The notes under the pieces were generated by a model. That model was given only the letters and a program-made list of their open reading frames with translations. It was not told the DNA's origin and did not search any database. A DNA stretch of 40,666 nt from the NCBI GenBank assembly GCA_030653035.1, contig JAUSAB010000065.1:1-40666 (forward strand), given 5' to 3'. Both the position numbers and the translations under genes were made by a program. Source of the DNA: Desulfocapsaceae bacterium. GTDB lineage: Bacteria; Desulfobacterota; Desulfobulbia; Desulfobulbales; Desulfocapsaceae. Shown here piece by piece: positions 15,515 through 25,316 of this stretch (position 1 is its first letter; the number at the start of each line of letters is the position of its first letter).

Positions 15515-18500
15515 TCAGGCCAATGTCCCAATAGCAACCCGCAAAACTGCGAGTGCCGCTTCGAAGTCAAACGAGCGGATACCGTCGTCAATCCGGCGAT
15601 AGTGGATGGGGAAGGCGGCGTGCAGCAACTCCGTGTTTGCATCCAGCACATCAACGGCCTCTGCATCGTCGTCGGCCAGCATTGCCGCCAGCTTGTCACA
15701 GACCACCTTGAGCTTTCCCGGATCGACCGTGCCGGCCGTCTTGACCCGTTCCACCGGCAGTTGCTGTTCCAGTTGGGAGATAAGAGTTTCAAGCACCATT
15801 TTCAACTCGTCGAGCCGGGCATCGATCTCCTGAAGCGAACTCCGTTCATTGATCGCCATCTCAAGCCTTTCCGCCAGCTGCTGCAAACGGGTGGCGCCGA
15901 TGGTGCCGGAAACACCCTTGAGCGTATGAGCGAGCCTCTCCGCTGTATTCCAGGAATTGCCCACCAACGCTTTGAGGATTTCCTCCACGACGGATTTCTG
16001 TCCGGCCACGAACTTGTGCAGCATCGAAAGGTAGAGCGGCTTCTTGCCCAGCACCCGGCGCAGGCCATCGGCCATATCCAACCCCTCAATGCCGGACGGC
16101 AGTTCGACATCAACCACCACCTGCGGTTTTGCCTCGACGGCGACGGCTGTTGATTGGTGCGGCTTAATCCATTTCAGCAACGCCTTCCATAAGTTTTCAG
16201 GTTCGATCGGCTTGGCCACATGATCGTTCATGCCCGCCGCCATGCAACGGTCGCGATCGCCCTGCATGACGTTGGCGGTCATCGCCACCACCGGAAGATC
16301 CTTGAAGCGCGCCTCCTTGCGGATCTCCACGGTCGCTGTCACCCCGTCCATCACCGGCATCTGCATGTCCATCAGCACGATGTCGTAATCAGTGGCCCTG
16401 ACCTTGTCCAGCGCAATTTGGCCGTTCTCGGCCAGATCGACAATAAAGCCGGCATCGCGCAGCAGTTCGGTTGCCACTTCCTGATTAAGATCGTTGTCCT
16501 CCACCAGTAAGACACGGGAGCCCTTGATGGCAGAAAGTTGCATAAAGGTATCAGTCGGCGTATCCCCGGCAGTGCGCACGCCATCGTCGACGCCTCCCAG
16601 AATACGGATCACGCTGTCAAAGAGCACCGAGGGACTGACCGGTTTAATCAGTACATCGGTGATATCAGCCCCCTCCGCAGCCTTTATCACTTCCTCGCGG
16701 CCGAAAGCGGTCACCATGATCATGTGCGGCATGCGACTGAGTGGCAGCTCCCTCAGCCGTTTAGCCGTCTCGTTGCCATCCATGCCCTCCATTTTCCAGT
16801 CGAGAAACACGATCTCGTAAGGCATGCCCTGCGCCTCGGCACGATCCACGGCGCCAATGGCCGCCTGGCCCGACTCGACCAGATCAACCTTGAAACTCAT
16901 GCTGCCAAGCAGGTCGCCCAGCATCTGGCAGGCGTTCTCGTTGTCATCTACCACCAAGACACGCTTGCCCTGCATACCGGTCGACAACGCGAGCTTACGC
17001 GGCTGGCCGACGCCCTTGCCGAGGCATGCCGTAAACCAGAAGGTGCTGCCCTTGCCGGGTTCGCTGCTGACGCCCACCTCTCCGCCCATCAGTTCGGCCA
17101 GCTTCTTGGAAATGGCCAGTCCGAGACCAGTGCCGCCAAATTCGCGGGTGGTTGAGGCGTCGGCCTGCACAAATCGCTGAAACAACCGCCCTATCTGCTC
17201 CTCCGTCAGGCCGGTGCCCGTATCGCGCACCGCGCAATAGATCAGCACATCCTCATCGGTCTGCTCCTGGAGACGAACGACGATGTCGATCTCGCCATGC
17301 TCGGTGAACTTGACGGCATTATTGCAGTAATTGATCAGAATCTGCCCCATCCGCAGCGGATCGCCGATCAGAACGGGCGGTACGTTCTTGTCTATGTCGA
17401 AGATCAGTTCCAGCCCCTTGGCAGAGGTCTTCTCGGACATCAGGCTGGCCACATTATCGAGCATCTTTTCCAGCTCAAACTCGGTGTATTCGATCGTCAG
17501 CTTGCCCACCTCGATCTTCGAAAAGTCAAGAATATCGTTGATAATACTGAGTAGATGCCGACTGGAGCTTTTGATCTTCTTGATGTAATCGCGCTGGCGC
17601 GGTGTCAGCTCGGTCTTCATCGCCAAGTGGGACATGCCGATAATGGCGTTCATCGGGGTGCGAATTTCATGGCTCATATTGGAGAGGAAATCCGATTTAG
17701 CGATATTGGCTTTTTCCGCTGCCGCCTTGGCATTCACCAACTCGGCGGTCTTTTCCTCCAGCACCTGATCGAGAATTTTACGCTCCGTAACGTCACGCGC
17801 CGCGGCAAACACGCCCTGCAACCTCCTGTCCCGATCGTAGAAGGTGGTGGCATTTAAAGATACCACCGTTTCCTTGCCGTCCCTGGTGCGCACGGTGAGT
17901 TCATAGTTGGTGACCTTCTTTTCGCTCAGCACAAGTTTGATGCCGGCCTCAGCCCCCTCCGGATCAGTGAAGTAATTTTTAAACGGCGCCCCGATCAATT
18001 CGTCACGCGTGCAATCAGTGAGCGCTTCCATCTGTTTGTTGACATCGGTAATGATACCGGCTGGATCAGTGGTCATCAACGCATCAATATTGGATTCAAA
18101 CAGGGAACGGGTGTAGAACTGATGGTCGCGCAGGCGCTGACCGAGTTGCTTCTGCTCGGCCTCGATCTGCTTGCGGGCCGTGTTGTCCGTGCCGATCAGC
18201 AGATACCCAATAATGGTTCCATGCTCGTCCCGCAGGGCCGTGACCGACACGACTGCGGGAAAACGGCTGCCATCCTTGCGGATATAGGTCAACTCGTAGA
18301 TGTCCTCAATCCCACGTGAAGCCTTGAACACCAAGGCCTCAAATCCCGGCGTAATTGGGGTTTCAAGTTCGACACTGAGCGCCTGGGCGCGGGCAATCAG
18401 CTCCTGCGGATCTGAGATGTCGGCCGGGGTAATCGTGTTCATCACTTCGGCAGCCGTGTAGCCCAGCATGCGCTCGGCGCCAACGTTGAAGATCTGGATG

Positions 18501-19888
18501 ACGCCCTTGGCGTCAGTGGCGATACTCGAGAAATTGGCGCTGTTGAAGATCGCGTTCTGCAGGGCTCCCGCCTTGACTAATGCCTCTTCCGCCTGCTTGC
18601 GGGCGGTGATATCACGCAGGATGCCGGTGAAATAACGCTGACCGCCCAGCCACATCTCACTGACCGCTATCTCCAACGGGAAAATAGTGCCATCCTTGCG
18701 CCGACCGACAACCTCACGGCCAAGGCCGATAGCGCGGGCCTCTTCGCTCGCGCTGTAATATTCAAGCGAGCCATTGCGTCGGTCTTGATCAAGTTCGGGG
18801 ATCAGCAGACTGAAGGTTTGTCCGACGAGTTCGGCGGCAGCATAGCCAAACATGCGCTCAGCGGCCGGGTTCACCGTCTCGACGATGCCACCGTGGGCAT
18901 GGAGGGTGACAATACCATCGACTACGGTATTCAAAATCGTCTGGATCAGGGTTGTATTGTCGCGCAAGATCTGTTGCGCCGCATATTCTCCGGTGACATC
19001 GCGGAACACCAGTACGGCTCCAACCACCTGGGAGTCGCGGTCGCGAATGGGGGCGCAACTATCGGCGATATCGCACTCCGTCCCATCACGGGCAATCAGC
19101 ACAGTGTGGTTGGCCAGGCCATGGATTGTGCCCTGCGCCAAGGTCTCCATGACCGGGATCGTGGCCGGTCGACGGGTTTCCTTGTTGACGATATGAAAAA
19201 TTTCGTCTATCAGGTGACCGTCGGCCTGCGCCTGCGTCCAACCGGTAAGCTTTTCGGCCAGGGGATTGAGGAGTGTCACCCGTGCTTTTGCATCAGTGGC
19301 GATGACGGCATCACCAATAGAGTTGAGCGTCACCGCCAGCTTTTCCTCGCTCTCCCGCAAGGTGACATTGGCCTGCTGTAGTTGTTTGTTTGTCTCTTCC
19401 TGAATCTCAAGCAAATGCTGGCGTTCTGCCTCGACCTGCTTGCGCGCGGTATTATCGGTGCCGATCAGCAGATATCCGATGATGGCGTCCTTCTTGTCGC
19501 GCAGGGCCGTAACCGACACAACTGCCGGAAAGCGGCTGCCATCCTTGCGGATGTAGGTCAGCTCATAGATGTCCTCGATCCCACGTGAGGCCTTGAACAC
19601 CAAGGCCTCAAAACCCGGCGCAATCGTGGTTCCGAGTTCGACGCTGAGCGCCTCGGCACGGGCGATCACTTCCTGCGGATCGGAGATATCGGCCGGCGTA
19701 ATCTTGTTTTTCACTTCGCTGGCCGTATAGCCCAGCATGCACTCGGCACCAACATTAAAGATCTGAATAACGCCCTGCGCGTCAGTGGCAATACTCGAGA
19801 AATTGGCGCTGTTGAAAATCGCACTCTGCAGGGCTCCGGCCTTGAGCAGCACCTCTTCCGCCTGCATGCGGGCAGTGTTGATAGTCAT
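15515..19888 (-). CDS. Multi-PAS hybrid histidine kinase with two REC and HPt
   Basis: This 1457-residue sensor carries five PAS-type domains: about 15-150, 180-300, 312-430, 438-573 and 590-705. The first and fourth are copies of one module (TARK-ending). No transmembrane segment is apparent, so sensing is cytoplasmic. HisKA follows with His740 ([12 protein letters not shown]), then HATPase_c (N-box about 853, GTGLGL about 919-924). REC1 has Asp1030, REC2 Asp1174, and the HPt domain has His1321 (AHTLKG). A full phosphorelay His-Asp-His is thus present in one chain and can pass phosphate to the REC of the adjacent activator (13992-15512). No ribosome site is clear before ATG 19888, and a MITE-like element ends 40 bp upstream, so it probably supplies or interrupts the promoter region. 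Confidence 0.92.
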   Translation of the reverse strand: MTINTARMQAEEVLLKAGALQSAIFNSANFSSIATDAQGVIQIFNVGAECMLGYTASEVKNKITPADISDPQEVIARAEALSVELGTTIAPGFEALVFKASRGIEDIYELTYIRKDGSRFPAVVSVTALRDKKDAIIGYLLIGTDNTARKQVEAERQHLLEIQEETNKQLQQANVTLRESEEKLAVTLNSIGDAVIATDAKARVTLLNPLAEKLTGWTQAQADGHLIDEIFHIVNKETRRPATIPVMETLAQGTIHGLANHTVLIARDGTECDIADSCAPIRDRDSQVVGAVLVFRDVTGEYAAQQILRDNTTLIQTILNTVVDGIVTLHAHGGIVETVNPAAERMFGYAAAELVGQTFSLLIPELDQDRRNGSLEYYSASEEARAIGLGREVVGRRKDGTIFPLEIAVSEMWLGGQRYFTGILRDITARKQAEEALVKAGALQNAIFNSANFSSIATDAKGVIQIFNVGAERMLGYTAAEVMNTITPADISDPQELIARAQALSVELETPITPGFEALVFKASRGIEDIYELTYIRKDGSRFPAVVSVTALRDEHGTIIGYLLIGTDNTARKQIEAEQKQLGQRLRDHQFYTRSLFESNIDALMTTDPAGIITDVNKQMEALTDCTRDELIGAPFKNYFTDPEGAEAGIKLVLSEKKVTNYELTVRTRDGKETVVSLNATTFYDRDRRLQGVFAAARDVTERKILDQVLEEKTAELVNAKAAAEKANIAKSDFLSNMSHEIRTPMNAIIGMSHLAMKTELTPRQRDYIKKIKSSSRHLLSIINDILDFSKIEVGKLTIEYTEFELEKMLDNVASLMSEKTSAKGLELIFDIDKNVPPVLIGDPLRMGQILINYCNNAVKFTEHGEIDIVVRLQEQTDEDVLIYCAVRDTGTGLTEEQIGRLFQRFVQADASTTREFGGTGLGLAISKKLAELMGGEVGVSSEPGKGSTFWFTACLGKGVGQPRKLALSTGMQGKRVLVVDDNENACQMLGDLLGSMSFKVDLVESGQAAIGAVDRAEAQGMPYEIVFLDWKMEGMDGNETAKRLRELPLSRMPHMIMVTAFGREEVIKAAEGADITDVLIKPVSPSVLFDSVIRILGGVDDGVRTAGDTPTDTFMQLSAIKGSRVLLVEDNDLNQEVATELLRDAGFIVDLAENGQIALDKVRATDYDIVLMDMQMPVMDGVTATVEIRKEARFKDLPVVAMTANVMQGDRDRCMAAGMNDHVAKPIEPENLWKALLKWIKPHQSTAVAVEAKPQVVVDVELPSGIEGLDMADGLRRVLGKKPLYLSMLHKFVAGQKSVVEEILKALVGNSWNTAERLAHTLKGVSGTIGATRLQQLAERLEMAINERSSLQEIDARLDELKMVLETLISQLEQQLPVERVKTAGTVDPGKLKVVCDKLAAMLADDDAEAVDVLDANTELLHAAFPIHYRRIDDGIRSFDFEAALAVLRVAIGTLA

Positions 19889-19927
19889 TTTTTTTATGTT
19901 ACTTATGGGGGAAAGTCTGCACTAAAA

Positions 19928-20129
19928 TTGATCGTTTAACCTAAAAACGGCAGTTGGAAAGAGTGCTTTTGCAATAACTTCTTGCATGGCCAGCTTTTTT
20001 CCCTCACCCCGACCCTCTCCCAAAAGGAGAGGGAGCTTTCTCCCTTCTCCCTGAGGGAGAAGGGCTGGGGATGAGGGGGAGCGGTATTTACATTATGAAG
20101 TAACTGTCGTTTTTAGGTTAAAAGATCAA
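19928..20129. mobile_element. 202-bp MITE-like element with 28-bp terminal inverted repeats
   Basis: The left end (19928-19955, TTGATCGTTTAACCTAAAAA then CGGCAGTT) and right end (20102-20129) are inverted repeats matching at 26 of 28 positions. Inside, a CCCTCACCCCGACCCTCTCC stretch (19999-20018) and its near complement (about 20060-20080) form a second large hairpin of a type common as dispersed repeats in proteobacterial genomes. No transposase is encoded. It lies directly upstream of the 1457-residue kinase gene. A clean target-site duplication was not recognised because the palindrome may include it. Confidence 0.8.
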
Positions 20130-20316
20130 CAAGAAGGTACGCAACTGTGCAGTTACCTTGAGTAGGTTCAGGCATCATACAAGGTGTACCCCCAACGATC
20201 AACAAAGAACGTCGGATAATCAATTGTTTATTTATAGGCGAATCGAACTTAATCCTTAGCCGGTCAATCTCGTTGATCATCCTGAGCTCGTTCTCGCAGA
20301 CCGTGGCCAGGTCCAC
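20113..20316 (-). pseudogene. Unrecognised ORF remnant beside the MITE
   Basis: The minus-strand frame from 20316 reads MDLATVCENELRMINEIDRL and continues for 67 residues, the last ones running into the MITE inverted repeat. Upstream in the same frame, protein-like sequence (CIYQMQAALPET) continues across a stop codon just before the Met. It looks like a broken gene piece cut by the element. Family unknown. Confidence 0.35.
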
Positions 20317-20382
20317 CGGTCAAGTTTCAGGTAAAGCGGCTTGCATTTGATAGATGCAGTCCCGCTCTATGGGGATGGGAAT

Positions 20383-21903
20383 CTATGGTTTCCGGATATT
20401 GAGTTTACCCATACGGGCGCGTAAAGTGCTGCGATCAAGGCCAAGGATTTCAGCCGCACTGTTTTTCCCGCTTACTTTCCATCTGGTCTGCGCAAGCACC
20501 TGCATAATGTAGTCTCGCTCGACCGCCTCCAACGTTTTTGTGCTTGGCGATAAATCCCGGCACGGCTTTTTGAGGTCATCCACCAAGCGCAGCTTGGGAC
20601 CCGACGAGTTGATCACCGCCCGCTCCAGGACATTTTCCAGCTCCCGGATATTCCCTGGCCAGTGATACTCCTGCAACGCCTCCATTACGGTTGCCGGAAT
20701 GATTTCAATAGTCTTACCCATCCGCCTGGCAATCTTGCTGACATAAAAATTCACAAGAAAGGGAATATCATCGGCGCGATCGCGAAGCGGCGGCATGGTA
20801 ATCGGGAAGATATTTAACCGGTACCAGAGATCCTCACGGAAACGACCTTTATGGACTTCCTCTTCTAAATTTCGATTGGTGGCGACGATAATTCGGGTAT
20901 CAACTTTGATGGTGTGAGAGCTGCCCAACCGTTCAAACTCGCCATTCTGGAGCACTCTCAGCAGCTTTGCCTGGAGATCCAACGGCAATTCGCCGATTTC
21001 ATCCAGAAAAAGAGTGGCGCCGTCAGCAACCTCAAATCGCCCAAGATGCTTGGCCAGCGAACCAGTAAAGGCACCTTTTTCATGACCGAACAATTCGCTT
21101 TCGATGAGGCCTACAGAAAGGGCGGCACAATTAACTTTTACCAGAGTCCGGTTTTTACGCAAACTCAAGTCATGAATAGCCCGAGCGACCAACTCTTTAC
21201 CGGTTCCGGTCTCACCAAGAATCAATACAGTGGTATTGCTGGCGGCAATTTGCTCAACTTTATAAAGGACGTATTTGAGACTATCACTTTGACCGATAAT
21301 ATTCTGATGATCCTGTTCCAGTTTAATTTCTTCTTGCAGATACGCTCGTTCCGCTTCCAGTTGCTCTTTTAGCCCTCTTATTTCTTCAAAAGCGGCTTCC
21401 GCTCTTTCTTTTCTTTTTTCCGCCTCATCCCTGGCAACGACAAGTTCAACCGTGCGCTTTTGCACAAGCTGCTCAAGATCTCTTTTCCGCTTTACCCACT
21501 CCGTCACATCCTCAATGGCCAAAAGGATCATTTGAGTGTGGCTCGTCTTGGTATAAATCTTCCTGGCATTTAAATGCATTATCTTGCGGCCAATGGCCTC
21601 AAAGGTATGTTCCACCTCAAAGTCATTGAATACGGCATGTTCGGGAACGATCTCTTCCAGCAGTTCTCTCAGCTTCGGAAAGTTCCATTGCCGGTTGCCA
21701 AGATCATAAATCAACATCCCCTCTGTCGCGTCTGGCTTGATGTTGAACATCTGGTAAAAAGAATAATTGGCCTTTACCACTTTCAAATCAGCATCAAGCA
21801 CCACTAAAGGTTCACGAACCGAACCCATGATGTTATCAAAAACTTCAGCACAAGATTGCACCGTTGACGGATCTCCCCCAGACTCATTAGACTTATTATC
21901 CAT
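20383..21903 (-). CDS. PAS-sensor sigma-54 activator with Fis HTH
   Basis: This is a 506-residue activator. The N-terminal PAS domain (about 20-140, [20 protein letters not shown]) replaces the receiver of its paralogue at 13992-15512. From residue 150 on, the two proteins align without gaps: coiled coil (150-195), Walker A GETGTGKE (230-237), GAFTGS (277-282), Walker B LFLDE (298-302), [10 protein letters not shown], and [20 protein letters not shown]. It should bind the same kind of DNA site as its paralogue but respond to a PAS-detected signal and not to phosphorylation. It is preceded by its own sigma-70-type promoter (21949-21978). The C-terminal HTH is nearly identical, so cross-regulation is plausible (inference). 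Confidence 0.92.
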   Translation of the reverse strand: MDNKSNESGGDPSTVQSCAEVFDNIMGSVREPLVVLDADLKVVKANYSFYQMFNIKPDATEGMLIYDLGNRQWNFPKLRELLEEIVPEHAVFNDFEVEHTFEAIGRKIMHLNARKIYTKTSHTQMILLAIEDVTEWVKRKRDLEQLVQKRTVELVVARDEAEKRKERAEAAFEEIRGLKEQLEAERAYLQEEIKLEQDHQNIIGQSDSLKYVLYKVEQIAASNTTVLILGETGTGKELVARAIHDLSLRKNRTLVKVNCAALSVGLIESELFGHEKGAFTGSLAKHLGRFEVADGATLFLDEIGELPLDLQAKLLRVLQNGEFERLGSSHTIKVDTRIIVATNRNLEEEVHKGRFREDLWYRLNIFPITMPPLRDRADDIPFLVNFYVSKIARRMGKTIEIIPATVMEALQEYHWPGNIRELENVLERAVINSSGPKLRLVDDLKKPCRDLSPSTKTLEAVERDYIMQVLAQTRWKVSGKNSAAEILGLDRSTLRARMGKLNIRKP

Positions 21904-21948
21904 TTTTTCAAATAGTTAATCGCTGCTTAAGTTAAAGGCATTGACTCT

Positions 21949-21978
21949 ATTATACCATATCCATTGACTGGTTTACAA
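21949..21978 (-). promoter_or_regulatory. Sigma-70-type promoter of the PAS-sigma-54 activator
   Basis: On the minus strand a perfect -10 TATAAT (21954-21949) is preceded by TGG, an extended -10, and by TTGTAA as a -35 (21978-21973) with an 18-bp spacer. The gene starts at 21903, a leader of about 40 nt. Confidence 0.65.
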
Positions 21979-22349
21979 ATAAACGGATATTTTTAACGAA
22001 AAAAAGTTCTTTCAATTACTGGCATGAGACTTTTGCGGAGAAACGAGCCAAAAGACGCAAAATGATCTTTTTATATTTATTGTCATGGACTGAAGTTTGG
22101 AGTTTCAGCCAACAGCATGACTGAAGCCACACGTTAAAATTAAAAAACAAACAAGAAGCAGAAACTGCCGAATAAAACATCCTCTTCTCAGTTTATTTCA
22201 CCAGAGATACGCAAAACAACCAAGAGCCGGGGTTCATTCCCCAATAACCCATCAATGCTCACATTACTCTGACACTTATGTTTAGAATCAAAACATCGGT
22301 GTCCATGTTTCCAACCTCTATCAGTGCTCTCTGAGCGGCGGAAGGCCCC
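21979..22349. other. Intergenic region without a gene
   Basis: About 370 bp lie between the promoter of the PAS-sigma-54 activator and the stop of the DUF1566-hydrolase gene. A short TTTTGCG/CGCAAAA repeat is near 22032-22058. No U-tailed hairpin, ORF or known RNA was recognised. Confidence 0.45.
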
Positions 22350-24143
22350 TTACATTTCCGGGGGAAATATTGCCTCTCTTTTCACATATACCAGTTTGAG
22401 GTTCGACAGCTGCACTGAACTCTGAACGGTTGTATAGGGATCAACACGAACAGCCAATGCATGAATACCAGGCTCAAGCTCGCCAATATACATACGCTTG
22501 CCGGCATGGGCCCCTGCAGACTTCAGATGACGCTCATCAAGAGAGCCGACAACATTATTGTCCACAAAGACGGTCAAATATCCTTCAGCGCCAGTCGCTG
22601 AGAGAAATTTATAATCAAAGGTCAGGGCGTTAACAGGCTCCTTGATATCCAGTTCCATCTTTGCCCAAACGGGAGAGCCGGTCTGAAAGGTCCAATATTG
22701 AATAAGTCCGGTTTTAGGGTCATTAATAAAATTCACGACCCCGGTCACCGACTTTATTATCTCCTTCAACACTACGCTGGTATCGCCGATGGTATATATT
22801 TTATCCGGAGTTATTCCAAGGTCAGCAACTGGTTTTACGCTCTCACAGGCCAGGGTCGTGGTCCCGGCAATCCGTTTCGGAAGGGTGCAAACTGTTTTTT
22901 TCTGTCTGTTAGTGCCAGGGACCGTCTTTCCCGCTTCCCGTGACAATGCAAAACCAAGATCAAAGGCCATGGCCATGAACGTCTCCTGAGCATAAAAGAG
23001 ATGCGGCCATGCGTGGCGGGACAGCGCTGCATTATAAGGGTCATCAGGTGCCGGCCTGATATCCCATTGAGTAACATCCACGTTATAGGCATAAGGCATC
23101 AGGAGTTGAGTTCCACCCATGTCTGTGGTGCCGAACAATGCAGCCACTGGCCTTTTATCAACATAATTATCCACCCAATCGGCACCTTGGCCATAGGCAG
23201 ATAACTGGACGCCATTTTTTATTTGCGCGAAAGGATCATAGGCATCAAAGAACGTCAAATGGATGAATGGCTTACCAGGCAACCTTCGTAACCAGTTTTT
23301 GGCTGAATCGATCAACATGGAACCAGCGCTGTGCGCCAAGAGATGCACATGAGTATAATCTTTTTTTGCCAGTGTTATACCAAGAGCCGTCCCGTACTCG
23401 ACCGCATTCGCCCATGCGCTCCATGGCGCCTTGGTATCAGCCGCCGTCCTCCAATCATAGACAAATACGTCCCACTCCGGAGTACTGCAATATTTGCTGA
23501 GTTTATTAGCGTACCGGAATAGCGGATCAGTTTCCGGAACCGTCCCGCCCACCTCCATACATATCTTGGCGGCCATGCCCACCGCCCAATCCTGAACATT
23601 GGAGTTCCAACCATGAGTGAGGACAACAGCCTTTCGGCCACGCCTTGTATTGGCATCAGGAATCACCGGATCCGGACGTACCTGAGTGGTCAAATACCCT
23701 AATGTCCCAGGTTGCCTGCCGCGAACGGCACGCACATAATAGGCAGCTGACTTATTGTCGTAGTTGACGTTGCCATTATAGAAATGGATGAGCCACGCGC
23801 CATAAGGACTATTCGTAAAGGTAGTAGACGACCAGTAATAGGAAGGTTTAGTGGTCGCGGAAAAGACCGGGTCTATAGCTGGTGAATAGCGGCTGTAGTC
23901 TACGAGAGAGCGTAACTCGTTTTTATCGGGCAGACGCCAGTCAGATTTTCCGACCAGGATCAAATTCTCGGCGGCGGCCAGACCCTGTTGCCAGGTCATA
24001 GGGCCCATGGTCGCCTTCTGCCATTCCAAACCGGTGACGGTATCGGTCAACGTAGCGCCATTGTCAACATAAGCCGCCTGAGCAGCCAAGGGTACCAGCC
24101 AACATACGAGCATGACAATAACGAGAGACTTTTGCATACTCAT
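22350..24143 (-). CDS. Secreted DUF1566-alpha/beta hydrolase fusion protein
   Basis: This 597-residue protein has a signal peptide (1-24, cleavage near AQAA). A DUF1566 (Lcl C-terminal) domain spans about 28-142 with its signatures VTGLEWQK, SDWRLPDKNEL, YYWSSTT and YYVRAVRG. An alpha/beta hydrolase domain follows (about 168-400): the oxyanion-type VVLTHGWNSN (173-182), the nucleophile Ser272 in LLAHSAGSM, candidate Asp300/303 in FFDAYDP, and His377 or His381 in SRHAWPH. The last 160 residues are beta-rich and resemble a carbohydrate-binding-like sandwich. It is probably an extracytoplasmic lipase or esterase. The fusion of a C-lectin-like DUF1566 fold to a hydrolase is unusual. A second DUF1566 gene follows upstream at 24445. 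Confidence 0.82.
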   Translation of the reverse strand: MSMQKSLVIVMLVCWLVPLAAQAAYVDNGATLTDTVTGLEWQKATMGPMTWQQGLAAAENLILVGKSDWRLPDKNELRSLVDYSRYSPAIDPVFSATTKPSYYWSSTTFTNSPYGAWLIHFYNGNVNYDNKSAAYYVRAVRGRQPGTLGYLTTQVRPDPVIPDANTRRGRKAVVLTHGWNSNVQDWAVGMAAKICMEVGGTVPETDPLFRYANKLSKYCSTPEWDVFVYDWRTAADTKAPWSAWANAVEYGTALGITLAKKDYTHVHLLAHSAGSMLIDSAKNWLRRLPGKPFIHLTFFDAYDPFAQIKNGVQLSAYGQGADWVDNYVDKRPVAALFGTTDMGGTQLLMPYAYNVDVTQWDIRPAPDDPYNAALSRHAWPHLFYAQETFMAMAFDLGFALSREAGKTVPGTNRQKKTVCTLPKRIAGTTTLACESVKPVADLGITPDKIYTIGDTSVVLKEIIKSVTGVVNFINDPKTGLIQYWTFQTGSPVWAKMELDIKEPVNALTFDYKFLSATGAEGYLTVFVDNNVVGSLDERHLKSAGAHAGKRMYIGELEPGIHALAVRVDPYTTVQSSVQLSNLKLVYVKREAIFPPEM

Positions 24144-24370
24144 ACTCCTTTTTCTGTAAAAATTTCGTCGCTATGCAACAAAAATATTCATACTGTGCTT
24201 AAGCTTCTCTACATTTTCACTTACACAGAGGCACTGAAACATCGGCCAGAGATGATCCGGTATCGTCGTTCCAGGGAAGGAGAAAAAGCCCGCAGTTCCC
24301 TTTGCCGTGTCGAAAGGACTAAGCCGTTGGAAATAAATAACTATAACATTCTCAAATCACAAACGGCATA

Positions 24371-24423
24371 AGGGGCCGTAAAGAAATAGATATGAATGTA
24401 ATAGTTATTTCTTAACGGCCCCT
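24371..24423. repeat. 18-bp inverted repeat hairpin between DUF1566 genes
   Basis: AGGGGCCGTAAAGAAATA (24371-24388) pairs with 24406-24423 with one mismatch across a 17-nt AT-rich loop. It lies 21 bp past the stop of the minus-strand gene at 24445, so it may stop its transcription, though no T-run follows. The 227 bp to its left, up to 24143, contain no gene. Confidence 0.65.
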
Positions 24424-24444
24424 AAAGTTGAGAACCTGCCAAGT

Positions 24445-25131
24445 TCACTGACCGCTGCGCACCGCACACACATAATGGTCAGACGATTTTTTACCGTTAA
24501 GGCTATCACTGGAACCATAAGGAAATTGGACGAGCCACGCGTATTGAGAGTTCTGCGCGTTGGTAGTTGAAGACCAGTAATGGGACGATTGGATGGTGGC
24601 GGCAAAGACGGGGTCAATGGCTGGAACAGACTGACTCAGATCAACCAGAGTGGCCAGTTCCTTGATGGTCGGCAGCCGCCAGTCGTTATGACCGCCGAAA
24701 TTTGCCATGTTCAGGGCGGAGAGAAAGCCCGTAGTATCGTTAGCGCCGCAGGTTCCCGCATATCCACCATTGGTGTTTGAATCGGTATCGCACCAGGTAT
24801 AGGTATTATCGGCATCATGGGGATTTGTGTAATCGGCGACGCTATCCATGTGTTCCTTCATCTCCCAAATCAGACCGGTGACATTGTCTTGGACCATACC
24901 GCCAGCAAGTGACGTATAGGACCTGACCGGACCGTTGTATTGCGCATCCTGACCATAAAAGTCGACCCCTTCCGCCGGACAGGGAATCCTGACCGAATCA
25001 TTGTAACATTTCGTTTGCCCGGTATCCGGCCAGAGAGAAAAGGCCTGCCCTGCATTATTACCGGCCAAGGCCGAATGTGCGGCCAGCACCAGAAGAACAC
25101 CCACGAACAATTTCCGCATCAACTTGTCCAT
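24445..25131 (-). CDS. Secreted DUF1566-domain protein
   Basis: This 228-residue protein has a signal peptide (1-23, ALA-G). A Cys-containing spacer (TKCYNDSVRIPCP) is followed by a DUF1566 domain from about 78: DNVTGLIWEMKEH, NDWRLPTIKELATLVD, HYWSSTT and a closing VCAVRSGQ. DUF1566 adopts a C-type-lectin-like fold and is common in surface or secreted proteins of this group of bacteria. In some genomes this fold is the target of diversity-generating retroelements, with the variable region at the C-terminal WSST-VRAVR segment. No reverse transcriptase or template repeat is in this window. Paralogous to the N-terminal domain of the 22350-24143 protein. Confidence 0.85.
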   Translation of the reverse strand: MDKLMRKLFVGVLLVLAAHSALAGNNAGQAFSLWPDTGQTKCYNDSVRIPCPAEGVDFYGQDAQYNGPVRSYTSLAGGMVQDNVTGLIWEMKEHMDSVADYTNPHDADNTYTWCDTDSNTNGGYAGTCGANDTTGFLSALNMANFGGHNDWRLPTIKELATLVDLSQSVPAIDPVFAATIQSSHYWSSTTNAQNSQYAWLVQFPYGSSDSLNGKKSSDHYVCAVRSGQ

Positions 25132-25199
25132 ACTGCAAGCCCATTTTTCATGTATTTTTTAACCTCTTGAGCCTGTTGCAAAACTCCGGTAATACCCTC

Positions 25200-25272
25200 C
25201 GACAAGCTCAGGGTGAACGGTATCTTAATTGGATTTATTAGCTTTTTCCCGCTCGTGGTGAGCCTGTCGAAC
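25200..25272. repeat. Inverted pair of a dispersed CGACA-GCTCA type repeat
   Basis: CGACAAGCTCAGGGTGAACG (25200-25219) and CCGCTCGTGGTGAGCCTGTC (25249-25268) are inverted, imperfect relatives of one widespread intergenic repeat family, separated by an AT-rich centre. It lies between the DUF1566 gene and the REC-kinase gene and holds no ORF. It could fold as a hairpin and may end transcription of 25317-26489. Confidence 0.6.
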
Positions 25273-25316
25273 CAGTAAGTACCCACCAGCAGAGCCGGTG
25301 GTTTACCTATTTATTA

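Noticed and set aside
24240-24330. Cyclic di-GMP riboswitch upstream of the DUF1566-hydrolase gene
   Set aside because: A GGCAAA-type stretch is present on the minus strand but the required GGGCAAACC/CGCAAAGCC pairing and second helix do not form.
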